NCBI RefSeq assembly: GCF_905220365.1
Contig: NC_061136.1
Coordinates: forward strand, 8,287,702 to 8,351,701
DNA length: 64,000 nt
Reading direction: 5' to 3'
From: Vanessa cardui
Taxonomy: Eukaryota; Arthropoda; Insecta; Lepidoptera; Nymphalidae
Below are positions 21,091 to 32,517 of this stretch, in pieces (within the stretch, counting starts at the first letter, position 1; the number at the start of each line of letters is the position of its first letter). Both the position numbers and the translations under genes were made by a program. The notes beneath the pieces are model-generated. The model was not told the origin of the DNA, did no database searches, and saw only the letters and a program-made list of their open reading frames with translations.

Positions 21091-23619
21091 AATTAATCTC
21101 AATTTAATTTTTATTACAGTTTAAGTTAAAGTTTACTTGAAAGTACATTACGACGGGTCGTTTTCGAGTAAGCGAGGCTGAATTAAACAGAACTTCGGTC
21201 ATTTTTTAATTTTAACCAAATGTTCAGCCGAAATTTATTTGGTTTGTTCATCTCTACTTATTATAATGAGTTTTTATTGTTTTTATTTTTCTTCTAATTT
21301 CCCACAAAAACTTCTAATTTGCTTGATAGAGAACTTTATTGATATTTTAAAGCTTTAGGTTGGGAATAGGCGTAGTTCATTATTTGGCATATTTTTTTAA
21401 AAACAGCCCTAATACGTATTTGCGAACGTAGTCCGAAAGAAAAATGGCGGTTCAGGTGTTTTCGAGGCGAACGCAAAATCGGTAACATAGAAAAAATGAA
21501 TGAGAAATTTGTTTTTATTTAAATAAACAACAAATATAATATCAACCTTTGCTTGGGACGGTTTCGACGATTATATAGAAAGGTAGGTAGATACTCAATC
21601 ACGTTTTGTTACACATAATGATTAGCCGAAGTTTAGCGATAAATGATAAAATTATTAAAAACAATTAAGGCGTGACTCAATGAAAATACATATAGTAGCA
21701 ACATTTATTAACACATACATTTTCAAATTAAGTTTTGTATGTACGTACCACATTTAATAATAAAAAAAAACAATAATAATACCATCGCCAAATAAAGGCT
21801 ATTTAATTAAATACTACTTTCCCCTTTTATTAATACACAATCTTATAAATTACTATGCATTAGTGAAAACCAATAAAAATATCGATTTTATAGTTTTCAA
21901 GTTTATCGCATACAGACGCGGTGGGATAATTTAATATTATCTAACATTATGACATGTGATTTATTTATAAACAAACAGAACATGACTATTACAACAATAA
22001 ACATTATGTTATATGTTTCACATGTTTCAGCAACAGGAAAAATTATTCCATATTGGCTAAAGAACAATAAATCTATTCTCGCTTACTTCGTGAGATCTAA
22101 GCCCTAAAGGCCCAGACACCATTTTAACTGGAGGTGAAATAATGCTTAAAACTTAGTATTCTAACTCAATTTGTATTCTTAGCTTCTAATGGGTATCTGT
22201 GGATAACCGCGAAATATATGTGGTTCACAAACTGGAATTCTTCGGTCATTTTTTCTTTTCGACTTCTGTTCTTTTTGATTTTCTGTACTATTTTAAAAAT
22301 TTGGGGAAAATTGTTGTAGTATTCTCTTTATTTCCATTGAAAGTTAATTTAAATAAAATTCAATTAATTCCCTTTAATTTTGTATCTTATTTTATCTATG
22401 TTTAACGAATTGTGTAAAATATACTTTTTAAAGAGAATTTCGAATTATAAGAATTTGTCTTGTATTAAAAAATAAATTGATATACTTTATTGTAGCAGTT
22501 CTCGTAAATTGGCAAAGAACATTACCCAACTTTAACGAAGTTTCACATTTTAATAATATACAAAGAAATACTAAAAAAAACTTATATTTTGAATACATAA
22601 TAATTATAATTTTACGAATCGACATTTTTCGTTGTTTTAGGTTACAAATAGATAATAAATCGATATATTGTGATATGAAAACCAAAAATGTTTGATTGGT
22701 TTATCTTATCTTTTCAGACATGGCACAGTTCAGATTTTTGAACAAATTGTAAATGTGTTTACTAGCAGTAGGACAGTAAAAAGGTTGTAAAAGGTGACAT
22801 TGTGAGTACAACAATCCTTTAATTACTATTTACTTAGATTTACTAATTCTGTATTAATAATTCAAATTCGTAGTATGTATCAAATGATTCAAATTATATA
22901 TTAAATTAATATTCGGCCTTTTGCTTTACGGGAATTTAAACAAAAAAGTATACCTAATCGTTAGGGTGCTGTTCTAAGTAACTGTACTGTATCTTGCAAT
23001 TGATCATACAGGATTAAGATAGGTATAAAAAAGTACAAAGAATGTTAATCATTGTAGTAAATAAGATCGAAAAATAAAATAATAATCATAAGTTATTTAT
23101 CTACTTCTACAATTCTACGTACTACACGTCACTTGCTTTCTTAAACCGTGTAGTTTACTGTCATAAACTCATACACATCAGCACAATCCTTAGCACTTGT
23201 TAATCCTTACTGTCATCAAAAAGTAAATAATTGATATAGTGCATAAATAAAAAGCCTCAATAGTTAGCGGTAGTTGCAGGTGCCTGTTGTGCGTCATACA
23301 GGGCGCCATTTAATAATATATATCTAGATGTAGATACGACAGATATAAAGGAATAGATAATATTATGTTTAAATGCTGTTTTTAAATATGATATTACACT
23401 ATCATATTTAAGAATATAAGTAATAAATGGCTCCATAATGCACACAACAATAAATCTTGATAAGGAATTGTGCAGGTTAAGAACAAAAGATGAAATATTA
23501 CATGTTCACTATAGTAATAATTATCAGTATATTTATAATTTTGTTAATTATTTTATATTTGACATATTATTTGAAATCATACCATTAGTAAAATTTTGTT
23601 TTCAATATAAAATATTAAG
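21091..23619. other. 2.5-kb AT-rich interval, possible upstream region of the 24162 gene
   Basis: No coding exon is supported. ggtataaaaaagtac at about 23022-23036 is a TATA-like sequence that could serve the 24162 microprotein gene, whose coding exon begins at an acceptor. I could not identify its first exon or donor. Confidence 0.35.
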
Positions 23620-23700
23620 TAGTAGCTTCACTTAAATGTTAAATGACGATTCAAAAGTGCTTGTAAAAGCCTATTTGAATAACATTTATTTTGATCATAA
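23620..23700 (+). repeat. Jockey/Daphne-like LINE tail fragment
   Basis: gtagcttcacttaaatgtta … gattcaaaagtgcttgtaaa … gcctatttgaataacattta is the terminal 80 bp of the LINE family, in sense orientation. Confidence 0.7.
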
Positions 23701-23733
23701 AATCATCAACTTATTTCTATTTGTATTAACTAA

Positions 23734-23940
23734 TATTTGGTAGAGTTTGTGTAAGCCTGTCTGGGTAGGTAGCCACTCATCATGTATCGTACCGCCTATC
23801 AGTAATACTTATTATTGTTGTGTTGTGGTTTGAAGTGTGTAAGCCCGCAAACACACTAGGGACATAACATCTTAGATCACTAGCGCTATTACAATCAGGC
23901 GTCTCATTCGGCCGTCCGCTTACGAATATCATGAAAAATA
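23734..23940 (-). repeat. Diverged copy of the 'ggcggacgag…ccctaccaccaag' repeat
   Basis: The reversed order tttggtagagtttgtgtaag … gtaccgcctatcagtaatac … gcgtctcattcggccgtccg matches most of the 36521-36803 element with substitutions and short gaps. Confidence 0.65.
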
Positions 23941-24051
23941 TTATTATTAATATTACAACAACCGACATCAATATTGTAGTAAAGTAATACCCTGTAAATG
24001 TGTTAGACATTGCTAGTCAATGCCTCTTGTTAGTGTGAAGAAAATTGAGGC

Positions 24052-24090
24052 TCATTCCACGCTATAACAATGTGGGTTGGTGGATTATAG
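24052..24090 (-). repeat. Small SINE fragment
   Basis: cattccacgctataacaatg followed by tgggttggtggatt is a diverged piece of the SINE body (antisense). It lies 65 nt before the splice acceptor of the 24162 gene. Confidence 0.5.
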
Positions 24091-24161
24091 AATAACTAAA
24101 TCTTAGGTTTACTATTTTATATATTATATGCAATAATATTTTTCTTATGTTTCAGTCAAAT

Positions 24162-24326
24162 ATGGGAATCTGTTGTAGTAGCCCGTGTAACCTAGTCAGC
24201 AGTGTGTGCTGTTGCTGTGGATGCTGTGGATGTGACAACAGCGGTGGTGGAGGAGGTGTAACTGTGGTCGACCATCCCTCTGACGTGATGGTGATCGAAG
24301 ACGCTCCAGGACCAGTGTATAGATGA
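24162..24326 (+). CDS. Cysteine-block / poly-Gly microprotein (54 aa), MGxxxS start
   Basis: It is too short for routine ORF calls. It begins MGICCS (Gly2, Ser6, myristoylation type; Cys4-5) and has ten Cys in the first 24 residues (CCCCGCCGC core). Then come five Gly, VTVVDHPSDVMVIEDAPG, and a C-terminal PVYR. The ATG follows an acceptor (ttatgtttcag, exon start 24156) by six bases, implying a non-coding first exon. AATAAA is at 24428-24433. Its tail pattern (short Val/Ile patch, acidic/Pro residues, P-x-Y-R end) resembles the 13645-13818 product. Function is unknown. It is convergent with the DM9 gene, whose stop is about 400 bp away. Confidence 0.72.
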   Translation: MGICCSSPCNLVSSVCCCCGCCGCDNSGGGGGVTVVDHPSDVMVIEDAPGPVYR

Positions 24327-24427
24327 TCTTCATAAACTATCTATATTAAAATGGGTGACGACCCTAATATAGAGTTATAATTACGTAGATGCTCTTATTT
24401 ATATTTATATAATTTCATTTAAATTAA

Positions 24428-24433
24428 AATAAA
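24428..24433 (+). terminator. AATAAA polyadenylation signal
   Basis: It lies 100 nt past the stop of the 54-residue microprotein gene. Confidence 0.5.
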
Positions 24434-24732
24434 TTATTTTCTAATTATATTCTTCATTCCTTAGTTGAGTTATAGATAAAATAATATTCTTCCTAAATTT
24501 CATTATATTTAAGTAATTTGTTAACACAAATTTGCTTACAATATTCATTCATGTGCTTATATTTTTCAATGAAATCTTGTGCATGTTTTTTATAAACATG
24601 TTAACAGGAATAAAACACTAACTTTACGTTTCATTCAATTGTAATAAAAAAGTAAAATACAAATATGGTTTTATTTAGTACAAAAGGGTCCCGATATCCG
24701 TTTTCTGGTTAAACAGTGTCGACAAACTTCAA

Positions 24733-26034
24733 TCAGCCTTCCGTTCTGCAGAGAACCTCGTACTGTTTGTACGATACTTCTGACCCACTAAACGAGATGT
24801 AGCAGCATCCGTGGCTGGGATGTATCTGTAATAAAAGTAGCAATTATCTAGATTATACATAACAGATCCACCAACAAAATTGTACTATAGCTTTAACAAC
24901 TAAAATAAATTCAAAGTTTACAATTACTTAGGGAAAAATGTAAAAATTTTACTGCGACATCAGGAAAATTCGTAAATGTACACATATATATGCGGTGCTA
25001 CGTATTATGATTACCTTGCCAGGCGAAAAAGATCCCCTGTGGCGTGCCCTGCCTAGGTACAAAGGTTCAGCTGTATGAGTGTTACCAGCAATGATTGCGT
25101 TAGGCGGCACCTGTCCGTGACTACTCGGCACCCAATGCACTGCGTGGTTCGGAGCACATAGTACCTGGATACAAAATTACAATATTTTAATCAACTAAAA
25201 CGATAATATAAAGTATGCTTTTAATTAATTCATAAGATTTGATATATAAATATCGATTACAACAAGAAATAATTTTATTATATTTTTAGAAGAATACCAA
25301 CTGTTATTTACCTCGAAATTGTGTACCGGTACTTCTTTACCGGCAAATGGTATATATGCCGCTTTATGTTTAATAGCAAGCTTGCCTGGTACTAAATTCC
25401 CGTTATGGTGAGCTCGAATAGACCATAAGGGACTTCCATCCCACCCTTCTCTGCCAGCGACGTACGCTTTACCATAAAGGGTCTGAGCTGTCGCAGGCGT
25501 CGCTGGCACCCAATCAATAATTTCCGCTGAAGGCTCAGGATCTGAAATAAAACCCTTTTATTTAATTTTTTATACCTATATCGTATATCATAATATAAGG
25601 GTTTTTCATTCTAAAAAGTACAGAACGGTACAAATGCATCTGAGGTTGTTAACCAATATATAACACTTAAAGTGACAAGTGACGTTTAGTAATGAAAGCA
25701 ACTTACGATCCACCACTTGTACTGGTTCGGGCGCAGGTTGCGGAGGATAAATGTAATTAGTCACGTAGGCAGGCTGCGTGCTGATTTCATGATGTGGAGG
25801 ATATACTGGCATCATAACCGGTGCCGGTACATAGGTGAAAGCACCAGGCGCAGCACTGGGTGGAGGAGGGTACCCATAGTACGGAGGAGGACCGCTTGGG
25901 GGTGGATCTAGAAATTAAAAAAATAAAATTGTGTAATAATAAACTTAAAAGTTATAAAACAGAATAATTGACAGAGGTATGATAGATCTAATACCATGTA
26001 ATTATGTATAAAATATGTACTTACTGTATGACAT
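24733..26034 (-). CDS. DM9-repeat (DUF3421, natterin-like) protein, 5 exons, 227 aa
   Basis: Exons (minus): 26034-26025, 25907-25707, 25541-25312, 25164-25015, 24825-24733. All have GT-AG borders and the lengths (10+201+230+150+93) close in frame at 684 nt. Residues 1-70 are Pro/Tyr-rich (MSYNPPPSGPPPYYGYPPPP…). Two DM9 repeats follow: about 79-147 (IIDWVPA…GKAYVAGREGWDGSPLWSIRAHH…LVPGKLAI…YIPFAGKEV) and 157-222 (VHWVPSSHGQVPPNAIIAG…LYLGRARH…SPGK…CCYISFSGSEV). DM9 proteins in insects and molluscs are cytosolic or vesicular lectin-like factors linked in some species to pathogen response; that role here is inferred. There is no signal peptide. A tttatt (reversed AATAAA) lies just past the stop near 24670. 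The N-terminal low-complexity part recalls the tail of the 11749 protein. Confidence 0.87.
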
Positions 26035-26444
26035 ATTGGAGAATCCTTTATAAAACGTAAACAAAAATACAAATACACTATTGTTTCCTCAAAAGCGCTA
26101 TTGCGATTTTAAGGAGCACTGGAAACATTTATCTTTTACCACCTCTATCGGAGTCGATGTGTTTATCACTGTTATTTCAAAGTATTGATTAGATAAGATA
26201 TTTATGTACATATGAATATGACATGAAATAATTTCTTACAAAGTTAATGATTCATGCTTTCATTTTATGTTATTTTTTTACTTCATTCCGTAATCCGTTC
26301 CAATACTTAATAAGAATCAATTTGATTTGAAGAAATCGCTAGTAAACACCGCATTTTTGCTCGAATATTTGAAGTCATCTCATTTTTACTAGATTGCTAT
26401 TGTATCCTTTTCTATAAATTTGCGTTCTATGCTATCATAAATGT
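26035..26444. other. Upstream region of the DM9 gene
   Basis: It should contain the promoter and 5' UTR of the minus-strand DM9 gene. I see no clear TATA box within 150 bp of its ATG. Confidence 0.35.
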
Positions 26445-26640
26445 TTTAAATAAAACTAATTATAACGGATGAATCGCGTATATTAATTATTTTTAAACAT
26501 CCCGACGTTTCGAGCACTTTGCAGTGTTCGTGGTCACGGGTAGACTGACTGTGTAGAACACTGCAAAGTGCTCGAAACGTCGGGATGTTTAAAAATAATT
26601 AATATACGCGATTCATCCGTTATAATTAGTTTTATTTAAA
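26445..26640. mobile_element. Perfect 85-bp hairpin (foldback MITE)
   Basis: Arms 26445-26529 and 26556-26640 are exact reverse complements by eye, with a 26-bp loop (gtggtcacgggtagactgac in part). No coding content. The perfection of the arms implies recent insertion or recent gene conversion. Superfamily unknown. Confidence 0.85.
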
Positions 26641-29212
26641 TGTGTAATAATCGTGAAAATTTAAGACAACATTATATCATAAATGTTTCAATGCAGTGCG
26701 ACGATATACGTGTGCAGAATTTGAATAACACGCAAAATTCGTCTTTTTTGGGTTGAATTGGACAAGGTTCATCAGGAAGTTCAGACTTCAATTTGTTCCA
26801 GTTATGATCGACTTTGTTTTCTAAAAATATAAGCGTGTATTATGCGTAAAGTATCTATGGTCGCAATGTAATAGATCACTGTTATGTAGATGAAAGAGAC
26901 ATACTAAAAGAACACCTTAAAGAACATCAGAATTGATGACTTTTAAGTCTGTCCATGCCACACTAACAACCATGACTGATTCTCCTAAAAGTTGGCGAGT
27001 TGAATAATTTCCTGGCAAGCCACCCCATAAGAAGCAAATATCGAAACAAACGTATTGTGCCATACTTAATTGAAATCCAAACTGGCTGCTAATGAGAAAA
27101 ATGGACAAAATAGGATAAGGGAGATTTCTTGGACTAAGCTGCTGTATCTAGAAGATCACCGTCTGAACGACCCTTTGGTGATTCTCTTGGAACCATAGAA
27201 ACTGGCACTTAATCCTTTATATATACTGGCAAATAATGGTCACCCTTACTAAGCGCTTGTTTCTAAGCGACAGAGTCGGTGTCAACATCGCCTTCAAGAA
27301 GCAAAGAAGAACCATTCCATCCCAATTCGCTGACCCGTAGTTGCATGATGGCAAAACGTGACCGTGTGGAGAGTGCAACCAGCAATGTTCCTATATAGTT
27401 GCCCGAAACATATAAAAACAATAAAAAATTTAAGTCCGTACAAAATCGACAATTTATAGGACCGCGTTACATTATAATAATAAGGGAAAGAGATCTTTTC
27501 TACAGTCGCATTGCGATATTATTAACTAGGTTGGTATATAGGTAGAATAGCAATAAATTAAACTTTGATCAACTACTGAATTGCCATTTAAGTCCGAGGT
27601 AATTCTAATGCTTAGTACAGATGTATCTACCAATAGTTATTAATTCACTTTAACAGCCTGCTCTGAATTTCAGTAGCTTTAAATGTCTAAGGGTAGATAA
27701 ATTGGTTACAGAGTCCTTAGTAGAGCGCCCAGAGATTTTGACCTCTGAAAATGGTTACAGAGAGTGAATTTTTTTGGTTGAGGTGGCATTTTCTTTTTTA
27801 TAATATAACTCTCAAAGTTCACGAAAAATTTTGTTTGCTTCAAAATCATATTTTGGAGATATTCGTCTTTATAAAAGGTCGTAGAAACCTTAATCGTGAA
27901 CGTAGAATGTGAATGGGAAGGACGGCGGGAAAGTTGAAGGATCTTTGGGTTCTAGCTGCAACGTGTAACTAAACAGACGTTTTCTGAATAGCCTAGTTAA
28001 AAATGACACGTATCCTGTATATGTTGTTTATTTAAAGGTGAAAAATGTGTAATTTTACGATGATTTGCTCCCGGAAGTTTTATTGCAGAAGATTTTTTGC
28101 TGTTGAACTTTTGTTCAAGATTTTTTATTACTTTGTGTTGTAATAAAAATTTGTTATATATTATTTAAAGAATAATTTTTAGTTGTTTTAAGAATAAAAC
28201 ATGCTTATTTGCACCATCTATTTCCCACAGACAAATTCTTACTCTAAAGGGTTGTCTGTAAGATATTGCTTTAAGCAATAAGACCGCCTTTGCACGCTTC
28301 TCTTTTTTGTTATATGTTATTGTAATGTTATGTACACTGTATCTTTTGTCTTTTATAAATAAAGTGTTTATAAATAAAAATAAATAAATAATAAAGTAAT
28401 TTGATTAAAAAGCTGCAATGAATATGAAAGAATTGAATAATTGGTGATTTTAGATGATGATTGAAGATCAATTCAAGTAAAATAAAAAATGAATAAAACG
28501 CATTAAGTTTTGTTACTTTTTATTTATTATAGGTTTTAAAAATGGATAAACCATGTATCATGACTGATTAGCATAGTTGCATACTATGTGGAACATTTAT
28601 GTTCTTCTTCCAAAATACGTTAATAATGTTTGGGTGACATTTTAAAAATAAGCAGAGGAGTATAATCTTTGAGAGCTGCTTCGAAATTAAAAATGAGAAA
28701 TTTGATGATCGACACAGCCATGGAGAAAATATATAATTACATAGAAGAGAATGATGACTGATAACTATAGAGCTCATTCTCGATGAAAAGATTATTAAAA
28801 AGACTTACTCCATTTTCCTGATTATATTTATAGAGAAATATGTATTAACTTAATATTGAAAAGCCTAATATGCCTGTACTTGATTTATCCATTATAAAAA
28901 AAATCAAAAGCACAAATTTTCAATTCGTAAACTTTTTTATGTATGTTATTATATTGTTCTAACTTCGACCGAACCGCTGGATCGTGTAAACAAAGATGGC
29001 AAAGATTTCGACATTTGATTCGACTTCGGTTATAACAATTTGTTTGGTCCTTGCGGAATATTTGCTCGTCAATATGTTTAACATATGCTTATGATAATAG
29101 TTAAGTGTTTATTTTCCTTAATCCTTATATTTGATAATTTTCAACTATAAATGTCTTCATAGCTCTAGCTTTATACGGTTGTACCCTAGAGTTCCATTTA
29201 AAATTCTGGATC
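26641..29212. other. 2.6-kb interval without recognisable genes
   Basis: Both strands are closed by stops throughout. 27230-27420 is less AT-rich and may be an old transposon remnant, but I cannot name it. AATAAA-rich sequence at 28340-28400 has no gene to serve. Confidence 0.4.
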
Positions 29213-29310
29213 AAAATCAAAATATACTTTATTCAAGGGAACACACTTTTGAATCGACATTTAACAACTAAATTACGTAGAGCTACCAGTGGCTCAGAAA
29301 GTAGTAGTAA
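29213..29310 (-). repeat. LINE 3' tail fragment
   Basis: tcaaaatcaaaatatacttt … acacttttgaatcgacattt … agctaccagtggctcagaaa is the reversed terminus of the Jockey/Daphne-like LINE family. Confidence 0.7.
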
Positions 29311-29327
29311 GCAGATTAAAATAGGAA

Positions 29328-29540
29328 TAATCTCATCTATACTACTATATAAATCTCTAGAGTCTGTCTGTACACTCTACGTTTTTGTCGAATTTCTTCA
29401 TAAGTATTCATTTTATGACTGACTGATATCAGTTTTACCATTTTTGAAATTTTTGTTTGTCTGTCTGTTTGTATGTCCCGCTATAACTCGAGAACGGCTG
29501 AACAGATCTTTACAAAAATTAGTATACGGCAAGAACACGT
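29328..29540 (+). repeat. Dispersed repeat with gtctgtctg/aactcgagaacggctgaac
   Basis: It has the form of the common lepidopteran non-autonomous repeat: atctatactactatataaat start, a gtttgtctgtctgtttgtat tract and a cgagaacggctgaacagat segment. A related copy is near 61388-61660. No frame of interest. Confidence 0.5.
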
Positions 29541-29566
29541 GATTGCGCAAATTATATATATATATA

Positions 29567-29836
29567 TAGTGGTGCTTGCCTGGATTTGCACCCGAAATCA
29601 TCGGTTAAGATGCACGCGTTCTAACCACTGGGCCATCTCAGCTCTAGATTCATTATGATCGACATTTCGATTGAATATTTAAAATATAAATTAAAAGTTT
29701 AATTATTATCGAATTTTATGTTATAAGTGTCTTAATTATATTTAGAACTAGCTTTACCCGCCCGCTTCGCTGGGCATTAGTTGCAGAAGATAGTTTTATA
29801 TATATATTTTTTAAATTAACTAATAATTTTTGATCA
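29567..29836 (-). repeat. Left arm of a 270-bp inverted repeat
   Basis: It is the exact reverse complement, as far as I can check by eye, of 32510-32779. The outer end carries 78 bp of SINE head (box B and box A, antisense). The inner part has ctttacccgcccgcttcgct and ends in tgatca. It abuts an (AT)n tract at 29550-29566. Confidence 0.85.
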
Positions 29837-29879
29837 TTTACAATGTACAAATAATAAAAAAACAAATCAAGAAACATAT

Positions 29880-31440
29880 GATCCAATCCAATCCAATCCA
29901 TCAGCACATTTCCGTCTCGCGTACTCGCGTCCAGCTCCTGCCAGCCGTCTTACGTAAGTTGTCACTCCACCGTGCCCGAGGACATCCTACACTACGTTTG
30001 CCGAGACACGGTCTCCACTCTAGAACACGTTTTCCCCAACGGTTATCGATTCTGCAACAAATATGGCCAGCCCACTGCCACTTCAGCTTATTAATCCAGA
30101 GGGCTATGTCGATGACTGTGGTTCTCTGGCGGAACGCCTCATTTGTGATGCGATCCCGCAGAGAAACGCTGAGTATAGCCCAGTCCATAGCATGCTGAAC
30201 GACTTTAAGCTGGTGGACCAGCCTTGCCGTGAGTGTTCACGTTTCGGCTCCATATGTCATGACGGGTAGGACACACTGGTTGAAGACTTTCGTCTTAAGG
30301 CTCTGTGGGATCGACGATGTAAGGATTCGACGAAATTTTCCAAACGCTGCCCAACCTAGCTGAATTCTTCTATTCACCTCGTCCTCAAGGTTGTTTCTAC
30401 CTAATCGCAAAGACTGCTCAAGGTAGACATATTTTTGAACAACTTCGAGGACGGTACCGTGTACCGCAATCGGTTTCGGTAGAATATGTTCATTGAAAAT
30501 GAACTTGGTTTTAACCAAGTTCATCCATAGGCCGATGCGCACAGAAGAATCAGCCAGCTGGTTCAGCATCTGTCGTAGGTCCTGCAGCGTTTCTGCCATG
30601 ATGACGATGTCGTCTGCAAATCTCAAGTGAGAGGTGTATTCGTCATTGATGTTGAGGCCACGTCCTTTCCAGTTCAGCGTCTTGAACAGATCCTCCATTG
30701 CATTAGTGAACAATTTGGGGGAAATAACGTCCCCTTGTCTCAATCCTCGATGCAGTGATATGGGATTTGTTTGCTGATTCTGTACTTGGACGGACATGAT
30801 AGCGGCTTCGTAGAGACATCTCATCACTTGGATATATTGCCAATTAACTCGGCAACGCTGCAGGGACTCCAGAACAGCCAAGATTTCAACCGAGTCAAAG
30901 GTCTTCTTATAGTCCACGAATGCATGACACAGGGGTCGATTATACTCTGGGACTTCTGTATAATCTGCCGCACTATACGGATGTGGTCTATGTTGGCGTA
31001 TCGAGTCCGAAACCCGGCCTGTTCTGGGAGTTGGAATTCGTCGAATCTTCGCGCAAAACGGTTCGTGATCGTGTAAACAGTTTATAGGCCTGACTCAGAG
31101 GATATGGGACGATAGTTCTTCAGCAGGGTTTTGTCTCCTTTTTTGAATAACAGGATGACCACACTCCTACTCCACGCCTCCAGAGTTCTCCCTTCGAAGA
31201 GGACAGAGTTTAAAAGCTTCTGGAGTTCCTTGAGTACCGGATTACCTCCTGCTTTTAATAACTCTATAGTAATACCGTCCTTTCCATTTTTTTCCATTTT
31301 TAAGCTGTTCAAGAGCAATCTCGATTTCTGTGACTTCAGGAGTCACAGGAGCATTAAAGCGCCTTTAATGTTCATTCGATTGCGTTCTATCTGCTTCAAT
31401 AATTACTTTAAAATTATCCGTTGTTGCATCTTCTAGAGCA
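29880..31440 (-). mobile_element. RTE-clade LINE remnant, 5'-truncated
   Basis: It runs on the minus strand from a linker (PVTPEVTEIEIALEQLKNGK, about 31390-31290) through the polymerase to a C-terminus ending RETEMC at 29901. Four tandem (attgg) units follow the stop codon immediately (29881-29900). A short tandem repeat as the 3' end is typical of RTE elements. The 5' part and endonuclease are absent. Confidence 0.82.
29901..31330 (-). pseudogene. RTE-like reverse transcriptase, broken by frameshifts
   Basis: There are four open pieces. 31318-31082: IELLKAGGNPVLKELQKLLNS … WSRSVVILLFKKGDKTLLKNYRPIS. About 31075-30940: FDEFQLPEQAGFRTRYANIDHI. 30917-30237: FVDYKKTFDSVE, LRQGDVISPKLF, LRFADDIVIMAET, FGKFRRILTSSIPQ. 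30188-29901: VSLRDRITNEAFRQR, LKWQWAGHI, RVLEWRP, KRSVGCPRARWSD. The catalytic FADD survives, but at least three frame breaks (about 31085, 30935, 30220) inactivate it. The order and motifs are those of RTE/BovB-like ORF2. Confidence 0.85.
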
Positions 31441-31975
31441 ATATAAAAAAATATCGAACTTAAGCCATGACTTCTCGACGATTTTTAGCCTTGAACATCG
31501 TCGATCAATTTATATTTCTTTTTTGCAATTTGCAGAAACTGGGGATTTTCTTTAGATACTAAAAGAAATGAACCAATCTGATGATATACTTGTCTTCACT
31601 TTAAATGTAGAAGCGAAGTTATTGTATTGTACAATATTTGTACTCCAAATGATCTCACTTGAAAACATGAAATGTATTTTATAATATGCTGAAGGAAATA
31701 TTTCTTTTCTTATTACTTTTCTAAGACTTCTTAGTAGTTCCACGACGTTAGTAAAAGAAGTTCTGTTGGTTCAACCAGTTGTGATAAAGAAACTTTGCCT
31801 GGACCTACCAGTACTGTTTTTAAACTTGACTATATGGTCATACTATATTCTATGAGCCAATGATCACATCGGGATGCATCTTGTTATCAGAACCTTTAAC
31901 GTAAATGGTTTATTTATTGAGATTATTTGTTTTAGTTCTTGACTTAATCTGTCAGGTCAGGTTTTTCATTAGCTC
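31441..31975. other. Spacer between two RTE remnants
   Basis: No clear coding content. 31441-31550 may be a further worn piece of the minus-strand RTE. The minus-strand frame 31552-31743 is not convincing. Confidence 0.4.
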
Positions 31976-32517
31976 TTGATGAAGATGCTCTTACTAATGA
32001 AAATCAGTTTGGGTTTATGCCAGGTCGAGGGACAATGGACGCTATCTTTGCACTCCTCCAATTGTGCGAGAAGTACAGACGTGCTCACATGAACCTGCTC
32101 ATGGTGTTCATTGATCTCGAGAAATCTAATGATAGGGTGCCTCGTGAAGTGTTATTGTGGCCATTGAATGAGAAATGTTTGCCTGGGAAGTATGTGGAGT
32201 TAGTCTGTGCTATGTACAGGGGATCTTGTACCCACGTCCGATCGTCTGCCGGTTACACCGATCAGTTCAAAGTGGCCAGGTAGGTTTACACCAAGGGTCG
32301 GCTCTAAGTCCTTACCTCTTCCTGCTGATTATGGATACTCTAACGCCGACATACAGGAGGAGGCATCCAGATGCATGCTTTTTGCCGACGTCATTGTACT
32401 GTTCGGTGAAGATGGACCTGAAATCCAGAGCAGATTGGAGGATTGGCAACGGAAACTGGAGAATGTTGGCCTGAAAATCAGTAGAACCAAGACTGAATAC
32501 ATGTTCAGATGATCAAA
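31976..32517 (+). pseudogene. Second RTE-like reverse transcriptase fragment, opposite strand
   Basis: The plus strand reads NENQFGFMPGRGTMDAIFALLQLCEKYRR (split over 31996-32080), VFIDLEKSNDRVPREVLLW, CAMYRGSCTHVRSSAG, then in a shifted frame VGLHQGSALSPYLFLLIMDTL. In a third frame it reads ASRCMLFADVIVLFGEDGPE and DWQRKLENVGLKISRTKTEY. It has two frameshifts, and the catalytic FADD is FADV, so it is dead. It belongs to a different RTE-like family from the minus-strand one: the GRGTMDAIF and GLHQGSALSPYLF wording differs throughout. Confidence 0.83.

Noticed and set aside
29830..31436. Plus-strand frames over the RTE remnant
   Set aside because: Shadows of the minus-strand reverse transcriptase.
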